DNA of 64,000 bases from Arthrobotrys musiformis (lineage: Eukaryota; Ascomycota; Orbiliomycetes; Orbiliales; Orbiliaceae), in assembly GCA_036971715.1 (NCBI GenBank), contig JAVHJL010000002.1, positions 900,501 through 964,500 of the forward strand, given 5' to 3'. A program made the position numbers and the translations under genes. Positions 54,767-64,000 of the stretch are shown one piece after another; the stretch's first letter is position 1; each line of letters opens with the position of its first letter. Under the pieces are notes generated by a model. The model was not told the origin of the DNA. It worked only from the letters and a program-made list of their open reading frames with translations, and did no database searches.

Positions 54767-56627
54767 CCAGTTGCCGACTTCCTATTCTATACGAACTGCA
54801 AGTGTGTAACGATGGTTTACGAGGTAAATCGTAAGTGATTGTTCGTGGCTTTACTATTAGCTAAGTAGGGTATACTACATAATGTTAGCAAATGCGCTTG
54901 ATTTGAGACCAGCAGATCGAGTCAGGTTGCAGGTTGTAACATACAAAGAGCGCTTGACGTCAGAAATGTGTTGCTTTGTGGTCGATTTCTTTGTGTCACC
55001 GTCGATGGCCAAAGGGAACCTTAAGCTTCTTTTCCTTGCGAAACGTCGAAACCGAACGACGGGAAACGACGACCTGTGTTTTATATGCCTTGGAGTGTGT
55101 GTTTATGATGAGTACGATATCCGCCTCAAGAAACCTTCTCGTCGGCGTTTGCAGTAATGGAGATGTCGAATGCGATGCTTTTCGTTCGAAGATTTGAGAG
55201 ACTGTGTATTTCGGATGGTTGGTTAATCACGCATGGAGGGGGCCACGCAAGGCCCCAAGGTATTTATTTTAGGCGGGCGCTCGGAAAACGGTTCGGTCTA
55301 GTCTGCCGGACAGGATCAGGAAATCCCCAAGATGGCGCTGCAGCGCTAGCTGAGGAATGAGGGGAAACAGGAGGAGGGCAAAATCGAATCTCCGGTGGCA
55401 CGGCTCTGCAACCAGGCAGAGCTGGAGGGCATTCGCAGCGTCAGTTGGCGTATTCCTCAAAACCTGCCTGCGCAGCATGGAATCCGATTTCGATTCGATT
55501 CAGTCATCGAGGCACTGCAGCATCGCATTATGCGCTCTTCTTTAAGCTCGTTCGCTTGGTCGGAAGAGTCTGCCGCACGTGGATTGCTTCATTTTGGGGT
55601 TAAGTCCAAAGTGGCAGGGTTCGGTACCGATACGTCATGGTATTGTCTTCGCGGGGCTATGCTCGTGGCGAACAAACATGGGTGAGCTATTGTGAAAACT
55701 GATTACGAATTTGGCACCCATTGACAATTATTTTTATTTATATACTATCTACGAGGGTTGGTCGCCGTACGTAAAAGCTAAAATTACATGAGAAAATGCA
55801 TGGTGGTTGATAAAATAGCGTTCGTGCGGCTCCTCAGCCTTTCATTTGGAATTTAAATATCGAATTCGAGACTGTCTCAAAATTTAGAAATGTTTAAAGG
55901 GGAGAAGAACAAAAATACTGTTTTGTATGCATGTACTATTCCTCCCATCTATAGATTTCGAGTTAATGTACATACCTCTGATATATCCTTTATCGCCATC
56001 CGTATCCTCTACTGCCATAATGTTGCATACATCTGTAGACTATGTTTATCTACGCTGGCATATAAAAGGAAGCGTATTCGAAGCCGCTTATGATTTCACA
56101 ACTTAGATGTTCCCAAGCGAATGGATCCACATTTTACGGGAACTAAAATGTGAACCAGATCGATGGAATCCCAGATCAATCGGTAGTGCCCCGGCCTGGC
56201 ACGTGGAACTATAGATTTGCGACCAGGAGTTAACATTCGGCGGGGTGATCATAGAAGAGATGTACCCCCTTGCGTAATATTGATAAGGGATTGGATCCAT
56301 GGATAATATAACCTGGTACACGGGAGAATGTCTGTTCCACATGCAAGCGATTATGATATACGGTCAAAAGTCGAGCTTTTTGAATTCCTATCGCCCAAAA
56401 CATCGAAATTCCGAAATGCGTTAAAATGTGATATCACATGTTTTGAATTAGTGCATTGTGCGTTTATTGTGACCCCGTGAACTTCACCACCGGGTTAAGA
56501 ACAAAGTCCATTCGTATGAATTGAGGCTAGATATCCTCTCGAAAGTTTCCCCTTGAGGTTTAGAGCCTGTATAGTGGATATCAGCCGTCTATCTCCTTTC
56601 CCCCATATATCAAATCTTACTATCCAG
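54767..56627. other. Intergenic between annexin and DUF4246 genes
   Basis: About 1.9 kb. The segment 55260-55700 is GC-richer and opens long chance frames, but none shows a domain or conserved-looking motif. The first 250 bases are the annexin promoter. No RNA gene, repeat or mobile element recognised. Confidence 0.45.
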
Positions 56628-58790
56628 TTAAAGTCTAAGGGGGATGGAACGGAGAATATGAACTAGGTCGGAGCTGGGAATGAGTGAATAATAGCACTTA
56701 CGAACATAACATCCAGCATCTCCACCCATCTGGATGATGCATTCCGTCCACTCCGCCCCATCAGTTCTAACCTTTTCAGAATACTCACGGGATTCCTCTG
56801 CCGATATCGAAGGTGGTATGTGGTCTTCAATCTCATATATCAATTCCATTGGAAGCCTTCCGGCACACGCTTGGCGGAAGGCATTTATTCTCTCCGCCCT
56901 AATCTCTGGTTGTTGCGCGGGTACGGTCCTAGTCGTTTCCTGGATGATATATTAGTCGACTATAATTCAAGTCTAAAAAGTGATGAGGGTACCCTACTAC
57001 AGTGAATTCATCTGACGGATCGCAAAGTAAGAATTGAATAAGCTTCGCGTATCCGCGTTTCGTTCCATCACGAAGGCAGCATGCCCATTCTCTGTGGTGG
57101 TATATGTTTGGGAACGCAATCCCTTTATTTACCTGAGAAGGAAGATTTGTCATTAAACCGTCTGAACTCGCTACGTTGTAGAGAATATATGTAGGGAAAG
57201 GCCAGGAATAATAAACTACTGGTAAACATACCCCCAATTCAACGTGGCCGATATCCTGGCAGGTATCCTGCTTTTCAATGTCAAAAAATGCCCGCGCCCC
57301 TTCTTGACGGGATTCAAAGCCTCTGCGGAAACTGAGCCCAAACTCTGTGATATTATCTTGTTGGTAGCAATAAAGCCCACAAGCTACGATTCGTTCATTC
57401 TGGCGACCGAGTATCATGTTAGTAAACGTTATCAATGTGCGTGGGTTCCAGGAGTGCTATAGCTAACCTTCTTGCCCTCTACTCTCCAATCCCCGCCTGT
57501 ATAAAAAGGCACATTCGGGCTCACTACGACATGCATCATTTTTACGATGACTTTAAGTTTCTTTCCTTCCAGTTTGACTTGCTCTAATACCTCGGGGTTT
57601 GGGGGTGTCCACATATCCGCCAGCCGTTCTCGGATATCCCTGATCTCTAGAATTGTATCTCCTGGACCCCCACCGGGAGGTATGAAGGGTTCTAAGTCAA
57701 AGTCTTTCGAAAACGTCTCCCAATCTACTGTCGACTCTGTCGTCTCCTCCACGGCGAATCTTTTCATCTCCGGTTCGTTTTTCTTGACCCCAGTCGAGTA
57801 TTGATCATCCCACTTTACCCTACGAACCTCAGATTTCTTCTCCCTCAATTCCGCCAAAACATGATTGAATAGTGGTACGAAGCCCTCGAATATCTTTTCA
57901 AGAATGGGGTAAAACAATTCCTGCTGTTTCTCCGTCGCTAGATTGTTTATATACGAAAGAATCTTAACTTTTCCGTCTTTGGAAATGTCGAATTCGGAGG
58001 GCAGCCAGCAGAATTTTTTAGAGTAGTGTCTTAAGATATTTGGATCGTGGTATTGAGCTAGACCGGGCATGAAGGGTGGTGGGTCCGGTACCGGTGGGGG
58101 TTGTATGGCTTGACCGTCGGAATCGGTGGTACGGCCGTATATTATAGGCCAGAGGGAAGGGTGTACTAGATCCCAAATCTGGTCCTGGCTAAACCTGCGC
58201 CAGAACTTTTCTTCTATGGGAACATCCTCCAAGTGTCTTACGGCTGGAAATACACCCGATTAATAGTTGAATGGGAGGTTACTAAAAACCGAGAAAGGGA
58301 AGGAATATATATATTCACCTTCGATCAACCGCCCCCATACACCCTGGTCAGCCAATCGATTCATTTTCCAAACCCCATCGATAGCAGGCTCAACCCCCCT
58401 CCCGTCCGAATCTCTATTCTTAACCACAAAGGGTCTATACCTCTCCACCAACTCCCTCCACACAAACTCCGCATCCTCACCACTCCACACCGCAGCGCTC
58501 ATATTCAACCGCGGTAAAAACTTGTCATATTCCTGCGCCTCCCGTAGTTTTTGGTTAAAATACACGGGATCGTCTAATTTCGACGTCCAATGGGGATGAT
58601 CGCGGAAGAGCGCCGAGAATTTGCGAAGGCATTGTTCGCGGTAGAGGATTCGGCTTGTGAAGACGTTGTCGGCCGGGTGGGGGTATAGGGCGTTGTAGGG
58701 GGTGGGGGTTTGATCTGGGACATCTTGGGTGGGGATTCCGAGTGTTTCTATATCTTCGGCTGCGGAGGACTCGATGCTGGTCACGGACAT
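56628..58790 (-). CDS. DUF4246-family protein
   Basis: Five exons on the minus strand, 58790-58319, 58243-57468, 57399-57232, 57132-57001 and 56939-56628, introns of 75, 68, 99 and 61 nt, giving about 619 residues. Diagnostic blocks: FVPLFNHVLAEL, PGDTILEIRDIRERL, KLKVIVKMMHVVVSPN, YTGGDWRVEG followed across an intron by NERIVACGLYCYQQDNIT, then GIAFPNIYHHR and LPMELIYEIEDHIPP. DUF4246 proteins are common in Pezizomycotina and have no proven function. In the copies I remember, the block reads GGxWHVEG, so an Arg stands here in place of a His that could be functionally important. The 3' end is uncertain: a GTAAGT at 56698 may start a sixth exon, in which case the read-through stop used here is wrong. 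It is next to the ABCF gene in divergent orientation. Confidence 0.88.
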
Positions 58791-59863
58791 TGTTGGAAGG
58801 GTGCATATGCGGGGTACATTGATATTGAAAACAGGGCTCTTTGGAAGTGATTAATGTAATATGTGGTGCCAATTATCTTGATGAAGCGCGTCTCTCTCTT
58901 ATTCATTCGAAAGCCAGTTCGAGATATTCTGGGCTAGCTGTATGCATATATCTGCATATCGTGGCGATCGAAGCGTGACTCCCGCGCGCATTCAGTTTAC
59001 TGGCCAATCATTGTAAGTTATATCCTTGGAACTTTCGAGCCGCATTTTCTTGACATCTTGAACCTAGTCTGAACTTCGAGAAAAAACACCGACGGAATAG
59101 GTCTAAACTCCATTCAATTTATATAATTATATTCAAGATACATCGATATTAATTCTATTAATATATCACGGACACATTACGTAACCTATCTCCATCTATC
59201 AATTGATCAATCGGCATATTTACGAATTCATAAAAGATATTTATTTAATTCACCGATCAATCCACAATCACACATCTGCACAGCAAAGCAAAAAACCTCC
59301 CAAAGACGCAGTTCCCCAAGAAAGTCACGGTTCAATCACGTCGACTTTGTTACCAAACCGGGCGAATTCAGAATGAATCATTTCTTGGCCATTTTGTTCC
59401 ATTGCGACATTTCCAGCGACTTGTACAACAAACAAAAGCCTGTTCAATGCAAAGCTTAGTTTTAGTTTGGAATGCATATTTGAGGGAAATCGATTGTTAT
59501 AAAAAGGACCTCCACTTCGTGCGTTCTGATTACACTACCAAGGACCAAATTCCTTATCAAAGCCCAGACCCGCCCGCTAAAGAAGGATTCAAACAGCCCT
59601 ACAAGGCAAGCCCCAAGCAGAAAGAAGCATAGAAAGAAGAAAAAACAAAGTTAGATCTCAAAAATCGCATGTCGATTTCGTTCTGAATTTAGGAATTTCC
59701 CAATTGGATAGGACTAATTCGATAATACCACACAGTCAACGCAGTACCAACGACAACCGTATCTACGAAGCATATATTCACCACTTCACTCCAAACTACG
59801 CCTATAAAATACATACACCATACCCATCCTATTAACGACCCCCAAAAAAATCAAGCAAAAAAG
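58791..59863. other. Divergent intergenic region with unclear small open frames
   Basis: About 1.07 kb between the DUF4246 gene (minus) and the ABCF gene (plus). A 60-codon frame from an ATG near 59450 to a stop at 59632 (plus; ends KASPKQKEA) has coding-like composition. A minus-strand frame over about 59440-59327 ends GNKVDVIEP and looks equally plausible. They overlap in part and neither has a proper first exon that I can place, so I do not call a gene. The remainder is AT-rich. Confidence 0.3.
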
Positions 59864-62143
59864 ATGCCCCGTCAGACTCTCCACCCAAAGTCCAAGACTG
59901 GCGCCAGTGCCGGGAACGCGTCCCACCTCTACGTCCCAGCGGACGGCATCGTCGTGACGGCGCAGCAATCTCGCTTCCACGTCGATGCCGACCTCTCGGC
60001 CGCCAGTCTTGAAATCGACATCAAGGATCTTTCGATCTCTATTCAAAATCGAGAGCTTTTGCAGCATGCGCACTTACGACTGCTCGAAGCGCGGCGGTAT
60101 GTTCTCGTTGGGAGGAATGGAACTGGTAGGCTACTCTACCCCATGCGTCGATATCAATGGCCTAGTAGTTAAACTAACCGTAATTCCTGCGGTATAGGAA
60201 AGTCAACCCTCCTCAAATGCATCGCCGAACAACAAATCCCAGGTCTCCCACTAAACCTGCGCACCCTCCTCCTCTCCCAAACTAGCCAGTCTAAATCCCT
60301 AACCTCCCCAACGACCACCACGCTCGAATACGTCCTCCGTTCCGACACCAAACGCGAGCTCGCCCTCTCCGACTCCTCGCTCATACAAAAGGCACTGGAC
60401 GACACTAATAACCCCCTCGAAATTGTGAAAGTATACCGAAAACTCCGACATGAGCGGCTTTCTCGAGATTTCGAGCGGGCGAAATTGATCGCTGATCGTC
60501 GATCCGGTGCCAGAGGGTGGGATGCCAGAAAAGTCTTGAATAAAATGGAAGATGAGATGCTGGCGTCGGAATTATCGGTTACTTCCATCGATTCCTCCCT
60601 CCCGGCGACGGTATTGGAGGAAGAAACCAGGCTGGCGGTGGAAATGCTGGATGATCTGCAGATGTACCTCGAATCCACCGCAGCTTCGCAGTCCGCCGTT
60701 AATGCTAGGGGCATACTCCTAGGTCTCCGATTCACAGACGACAAAATAGACGGACCGTTCGCGTCGCTTTCCGGAGGATGGCAGACGAGGGCTTTACTCG
60801 CTGCCGCGTTGTTCCAAAAGACGGATGTACTCATGCTCGACGAACCTACGAATTATCTAGATCTACCATCGATCATCTGGTTGGAAAGTCATCTCGAGAC
60901 GTTGGAGGATACGACGCTGGTCGTCGTTACCCACGATCGGACTTTTGCGGATAAAATTGGGACGGATTTGATTGTTCTACGGGAACAAAAGTTGGAGGTA
61001 TTCGAGGGCACGCAGACGGCCTGGGAAGTCGAGAAATGGAAGCAAATCAGACGGATGACGAGGATGAAGGAGGCTCAAGACAAGAAAGTGGCACATATGC
61101 AGCAAACTATTGATAATAACGCTGCGGCCGCTAAAAGGAGCGGTGATGATAAAAAGTTAAAACAAGCGGCCTCAAGGAAGAAAAAACTAGAGGAAAGAAC
61201 CGGAATGGAGGTTGGCTTGAAAGGTGGCAGGTTCAAACTAAACAGGGATTTGGCGGGATACCATCTCACCAATCGAGCGGAGATCGAGATTCCAACTATG
61301 GATAAGACGGCTGTTGTGAGGTTCCCCTTGGACCCACCAGATCTAAGGTTCCCTGGATCTCTAGTGGCATTGGAGAACGTGGCATTCAGATACCCGAATG
61401 CGAGAGCAGACCAAGTCGCTGGTATCAATCTAACAATCCACCCGGGGGCAAGAGTGGGACTCTGTGGGTTAAACGGGTCCGGAAAGTCAACGGTCGTAAA
61501 ATTATGCATCGGACAATTAAAACCGCGTGTGGGAAGCGTAACGCTGCACCCCAGGCTAAAAGTCGCATACTTCTCACAGCACATCGTCGAGGAACTAGAA
61601 GCCACATCAGCGGCAAACCCGGAACGTACGGCTCTATCTCATCTACAAGCTTCTGCGCCGGAACTGAAGGAGCAAGAAGCGAGAACAATACTAGCTGGAT
61701 TCGGACTACAAGGCAAAATCACGAGCGATGTCCCAATGGGAAGTCTAAGCGGTGGACAGAGGAGTAGAGTCGCTTTGGCTTGTTTGCTCTATACTCCGCC
61801 CCATCTTCTCATTCTCGACGAAGTCACCACCCATTTGGACAGCGACACGATTGTGAGCCTAGTCGATACTCTTAAGGAGTTCAAAGGCGCCGTTCTCGTC
61901 GTCACCCACGATCGGTTCTTTATGAAGTGTGTGGTTGAAGGTGAGAGTGCACATGAAGACGAGGATGGAAGCGACGAGGACGAAGACTACGACGATGATA
62001 CAGGAAAGGGAACATATAAAGCCCCTAGGGGGACCGTTTATAGAGTTAGTAAGGGGAACATGAAGATAATGGAACGAGGAATGGCACAGTACGAAGAAAT
62101 TGCGGAGAGGAGTAGCAAAAAGTTGATGGAAGGTCTTTCCTAG
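59864..62143 (+). CDS. ABCF-family ATPase with two nucleotide-binding domains
   Basis: Two exons, 59864-60125 and 60198-62143 (72-nt intron with an ACTAAC branch site), give 735 residues. ABCF proteins are soluble ABC ATPases that act on ribosomes rather than transporters, and no membrane segment is present here. NBD1: Walker A GRNGTGKST, split by the intron after GTG; signature LSGGWQTR; Walker B VLMLDEPTNYLD. NBD2: Walker A GLNGSGKST; signature LSGGQRSR; Walker B LLILDEVTTHLD; switch VVTHDRFF. A charged linker of about 100 residues with a Lys-rich coil (AASRKKKLEERTG) joins the two. An acidic insert (HEDEDGSDEDEDYDDD) is placed after the second switch. The sequence is not clearly ARB1 or GCN20. 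It lacks the GCN1-binding head of GCN20 and may be a third fungal ABCF type. Confidence 0.93.
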
Positions 62144-62318
62144 TCTTGGATTCAAGACTATGTTCTAGTTAATATTACACTAACTTTTGTCTATATATTA
62201 ATATGACAAACGGCCAAGTGTTTGGCCGTAAATTCATGAACTCATGAATACACCTATGAACTCCCCATATAATAAACCCTGTAGAAATTTGTGTCGTTAA
62301 TCCCGGAAAATGATGCAT
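62144..62318. other. Short convergent intergenic region
   Basis: 175 bases between the stop of the ABCF gene (plus) and the stop of the MYG1 gene (minus). An inverted pair CAAACGGCCAA / TTGGCCG occurs at about 62207-62229 and may form a hairpin near the shared 3' ends. No gene. Confidence 0.4.
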
Positions 62319-63649
62319 TTACTCTGCAACAGCCCTCTTGGCCATCTCCAAAGCTCCTTCGTATGTCTTGTTTCCGCCAATGAATCCACTGGCATGGACG
62401 AAGACACAACCATCGATTCCGGTGAGCTCGCTGAGATCCTCGTCTCTGACGCCCCTCCACTTCTCCGGGAGGCCCTTCCTGTTCTCAAAGCTGTCCTTGC
62501 CGACGGAGACAGCCTGGATTCTCCACCCCTTCCCATCACTGTACAAAGTGTAGAGGATCTCTCCTTTGATACCCTCCTCTTCCTCAACATTGTACAAATG
62601 CTCCTTCCAAGGACACGAGATGCCCAGGTTGATGATCTTCCCGGATGGGTCGATTTCAAAACGCTTCTTGAGCGCATCGACCACGATCTGCCGAGCTGGC
62701 AACCATGCCTTGGAGTAGTAATCAAGCTTATCGACGAAAACATCGCCCATAAGCTTCGACGCCTTCTCGAACTGCAAGTTGCTGATTTCGTCGGTAATAG
62801 TCTCGTTCCATCGAGGATTCAACCCGGCAACTAAAGATGGCAACGTAATCCCTTTCTCGGAAAAGGCGGGAGGTCCGGCGGACGAAGCGAACGCGGAGAT
62901 ACCGTTATCGTTCGCATCGATAGCCTCGATGAACTCCGTGTAAAGCTTTTGGTACAAGATCTCAACACGGGGGTCGTTAACTTCGATTTCGGTCTTCAAG
63001 GAAATGATCTCCTTGCCGAAGTATTTGTAGATTAGACCGGCGGAGGAGAGACGGGTGACATGTTTGTCGGAGAAGGTTTCGGTGAAGGTTCTTTGGTGGT
63101 GGTCAAAGTGCTTGGTATGGTCGCAGACGCCGGTGACATCGACGATTATGTCACAGGCTTCGAGGGTTGGTGGATCACGGGAACGGACGACGGGAGAGTC
63201 CTTGTAGGTTGGAGTCAGACGGAGGAGGTAGACTGCTAGAGCTTCATCGGCCTATGTGATGTCAGTGGGGGTACGACATATAGCGGGGTATGCCGAGAGG
63301 CGGGGCTCATACGTGGAAGGCACCACTAGGTGACAGTTAGTAACCATATAGATCTAACAAGAATTAGATGGGACGTGACGTACTTGTGAGTGCCAATAGT
63401 CTTCTGCTCGATCTTGAGCTTCTTAGCAGGATTGGCCAACTGGTCGGCGGCAGACTTGGAAGTTTCCATGATCGATTGGTATCTACGCTGTAGGTAGGTT
63501 GATGGGAAGGTGACAGGCTGCTGAACGAGTCTTCTTCGACTGATATTAGTGATTCTTGGGAGTGTTCGCGTCAGTACTCGTGTCGCAGTGAGAAGAGGAG
63601 TGTTCATGAACAGGTCGAAGTTGGAAATCTGGGGAAGGCTGAAAGACAT
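62319..63649 (-). CDS. myg1: MYG1-family exonuclease (UPF0160)
   Basis: Three exons on the minus strand: 63649-63384, a 13-nt microexon at 63325-63313, and 63251-62319, giving 403 residues in frame. The MYG1 family carries a DHH-type phosphoesterase fold and is reported as a 3'-5' RNA exonuclease of nucleus and mitochondria. The spliced protein shows IGTHNGAFHADEALAVYLL, built from all three exons, then DIIVDVTGVCD, KHFDHHQRTFTETF (the DHH motif) and SSAGLIYKYFGKE in the N-terminal half. The C-terminal half has NPRWNE, FVDKLDYYSKAWLPAR and CVFVHASGFIGG. The first 70 residues are Arg/Ser/Thr-rich (LTRTLPRITNISRRRLVQQ), as in a mitochondrial presequence. ATGs at 63649, 63607 and later could serve as start. 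I took the first. The microexon encodes part of a conserved motif, so it is almost certainly used. Confidence 0.95.
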
Positions 63650-64000
63650 CGAAGCCAATCAAAATGCCTCCAAATCAAAGCTGGACAACACACGAAATAC
63701 CACAAATCAGCACATTTGTCTATGACACCAGCAGTTGCACAATTGACTGTAATTTAATAGCGGGGCACTCCGCAGAATTCAGATTGATATCATACTAACA
63801 AGCCAGAAACTCCATTAAAAGTAACACGCAAAAAAATGCAAACGCTCATTAACATTAGTTTTAATAATAACGAAAGTAGAAGTAAAAGTATTGTCGGCTC
63901 TTGGCCGCCTAAGCTTATCGATCCCATCCGTTTGCCTTACATCATTTCGTAGGTATTCGCCCTCACCGGTTGCGGGTAAGCCTCTAGCAGCTTATCGTCC
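63650..64000. other. Promoter side of MYG1, window edge
   Basis: 350 bases upstream of the MYG1 gene to the end of the window. No coding frame or RNA is recognised. A/T runs near 63826-63870 suggest promoter sequence. Any next gene must start beyond the window. Confidence 0.4.

Noticed and set aside
55395..55685. 97-codon frame in the GC-richer part of the annexin-DUF4246 gap
   Set aside because: No domain, no start context and no splice partners that extend it. Probably chance.

Overview
The window is nuclear DNA of a filamentous ascomycete (Pezizomycotina). The evidence is short GT-AG introns (40-135 nt, often with a CTAAC-like branch site), a PAN1 homologue with two EH domains and a WH2 tail, a fungal annexin with a Gly/Pro/Gln/Tyr-rich head, a DUF4246 protein, F-box genes and an APH-fold phosphotransferase. 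I cannot place it to class. Gene models were spliced by hand and checked for frame across every junction.

Left part (about 1-26 kb) is accessory in character: long AT-rich gaps and no housekeeping genes. It holds an APH-like kinase (1.2-2.3 kb) and then four unusual genes: a 2348-residue fusion of a ComEC-like metallo-beta-lactamase with a DUF6603-type protein (4.0-11.3 kb), a signal-less lectin-like beta-propeller candidate (12.5-13.6 kb), an intronless 1125-residue protein (15.1-18.5 kb) and, divergent from it, an intronless 1403-residue protein (20.0-24.2 kb). None of the four has a signal peptide. The two intronless proteins and the DUF6603 part look like uncharacterised families I recall from bacteria. 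Together they are the best candidate here for an undescribed system, possibly a cytoplasmic defence or toxin-like module acquired from bacteria. That is inference.

At 24.9-25.9 kb lies an array of six roughly 104-nt inverted-repeat (hairpin) units, each bounded by TCATGTGA, with spacers that shorten steadily from left to right. It lies between the accessory block and the conserved block.

Right part (26.4-64 kb) is mostly conserved genes: bifunctional AICAR transformylase/IMP cyclohydrolase, an unknown secreted protein with dibasic processing sites, PAN1, an unknown 718-residue protein, a secreted M20 metallopeptidase, a HAD phosphatase, two convergent F-box genes, an annexin, a DUF4246 protein, an ABCF ATPase and MYG1 (with a 13-nt microexon). 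Gaps between them contain homopolymer tracts, low-complexity pyrimidine runs, paired CACGTG boxes and one promoter-like segment with no coding sequence behind it. No tRNA, rRNA, complete transposon or CRISPR array was recognised.
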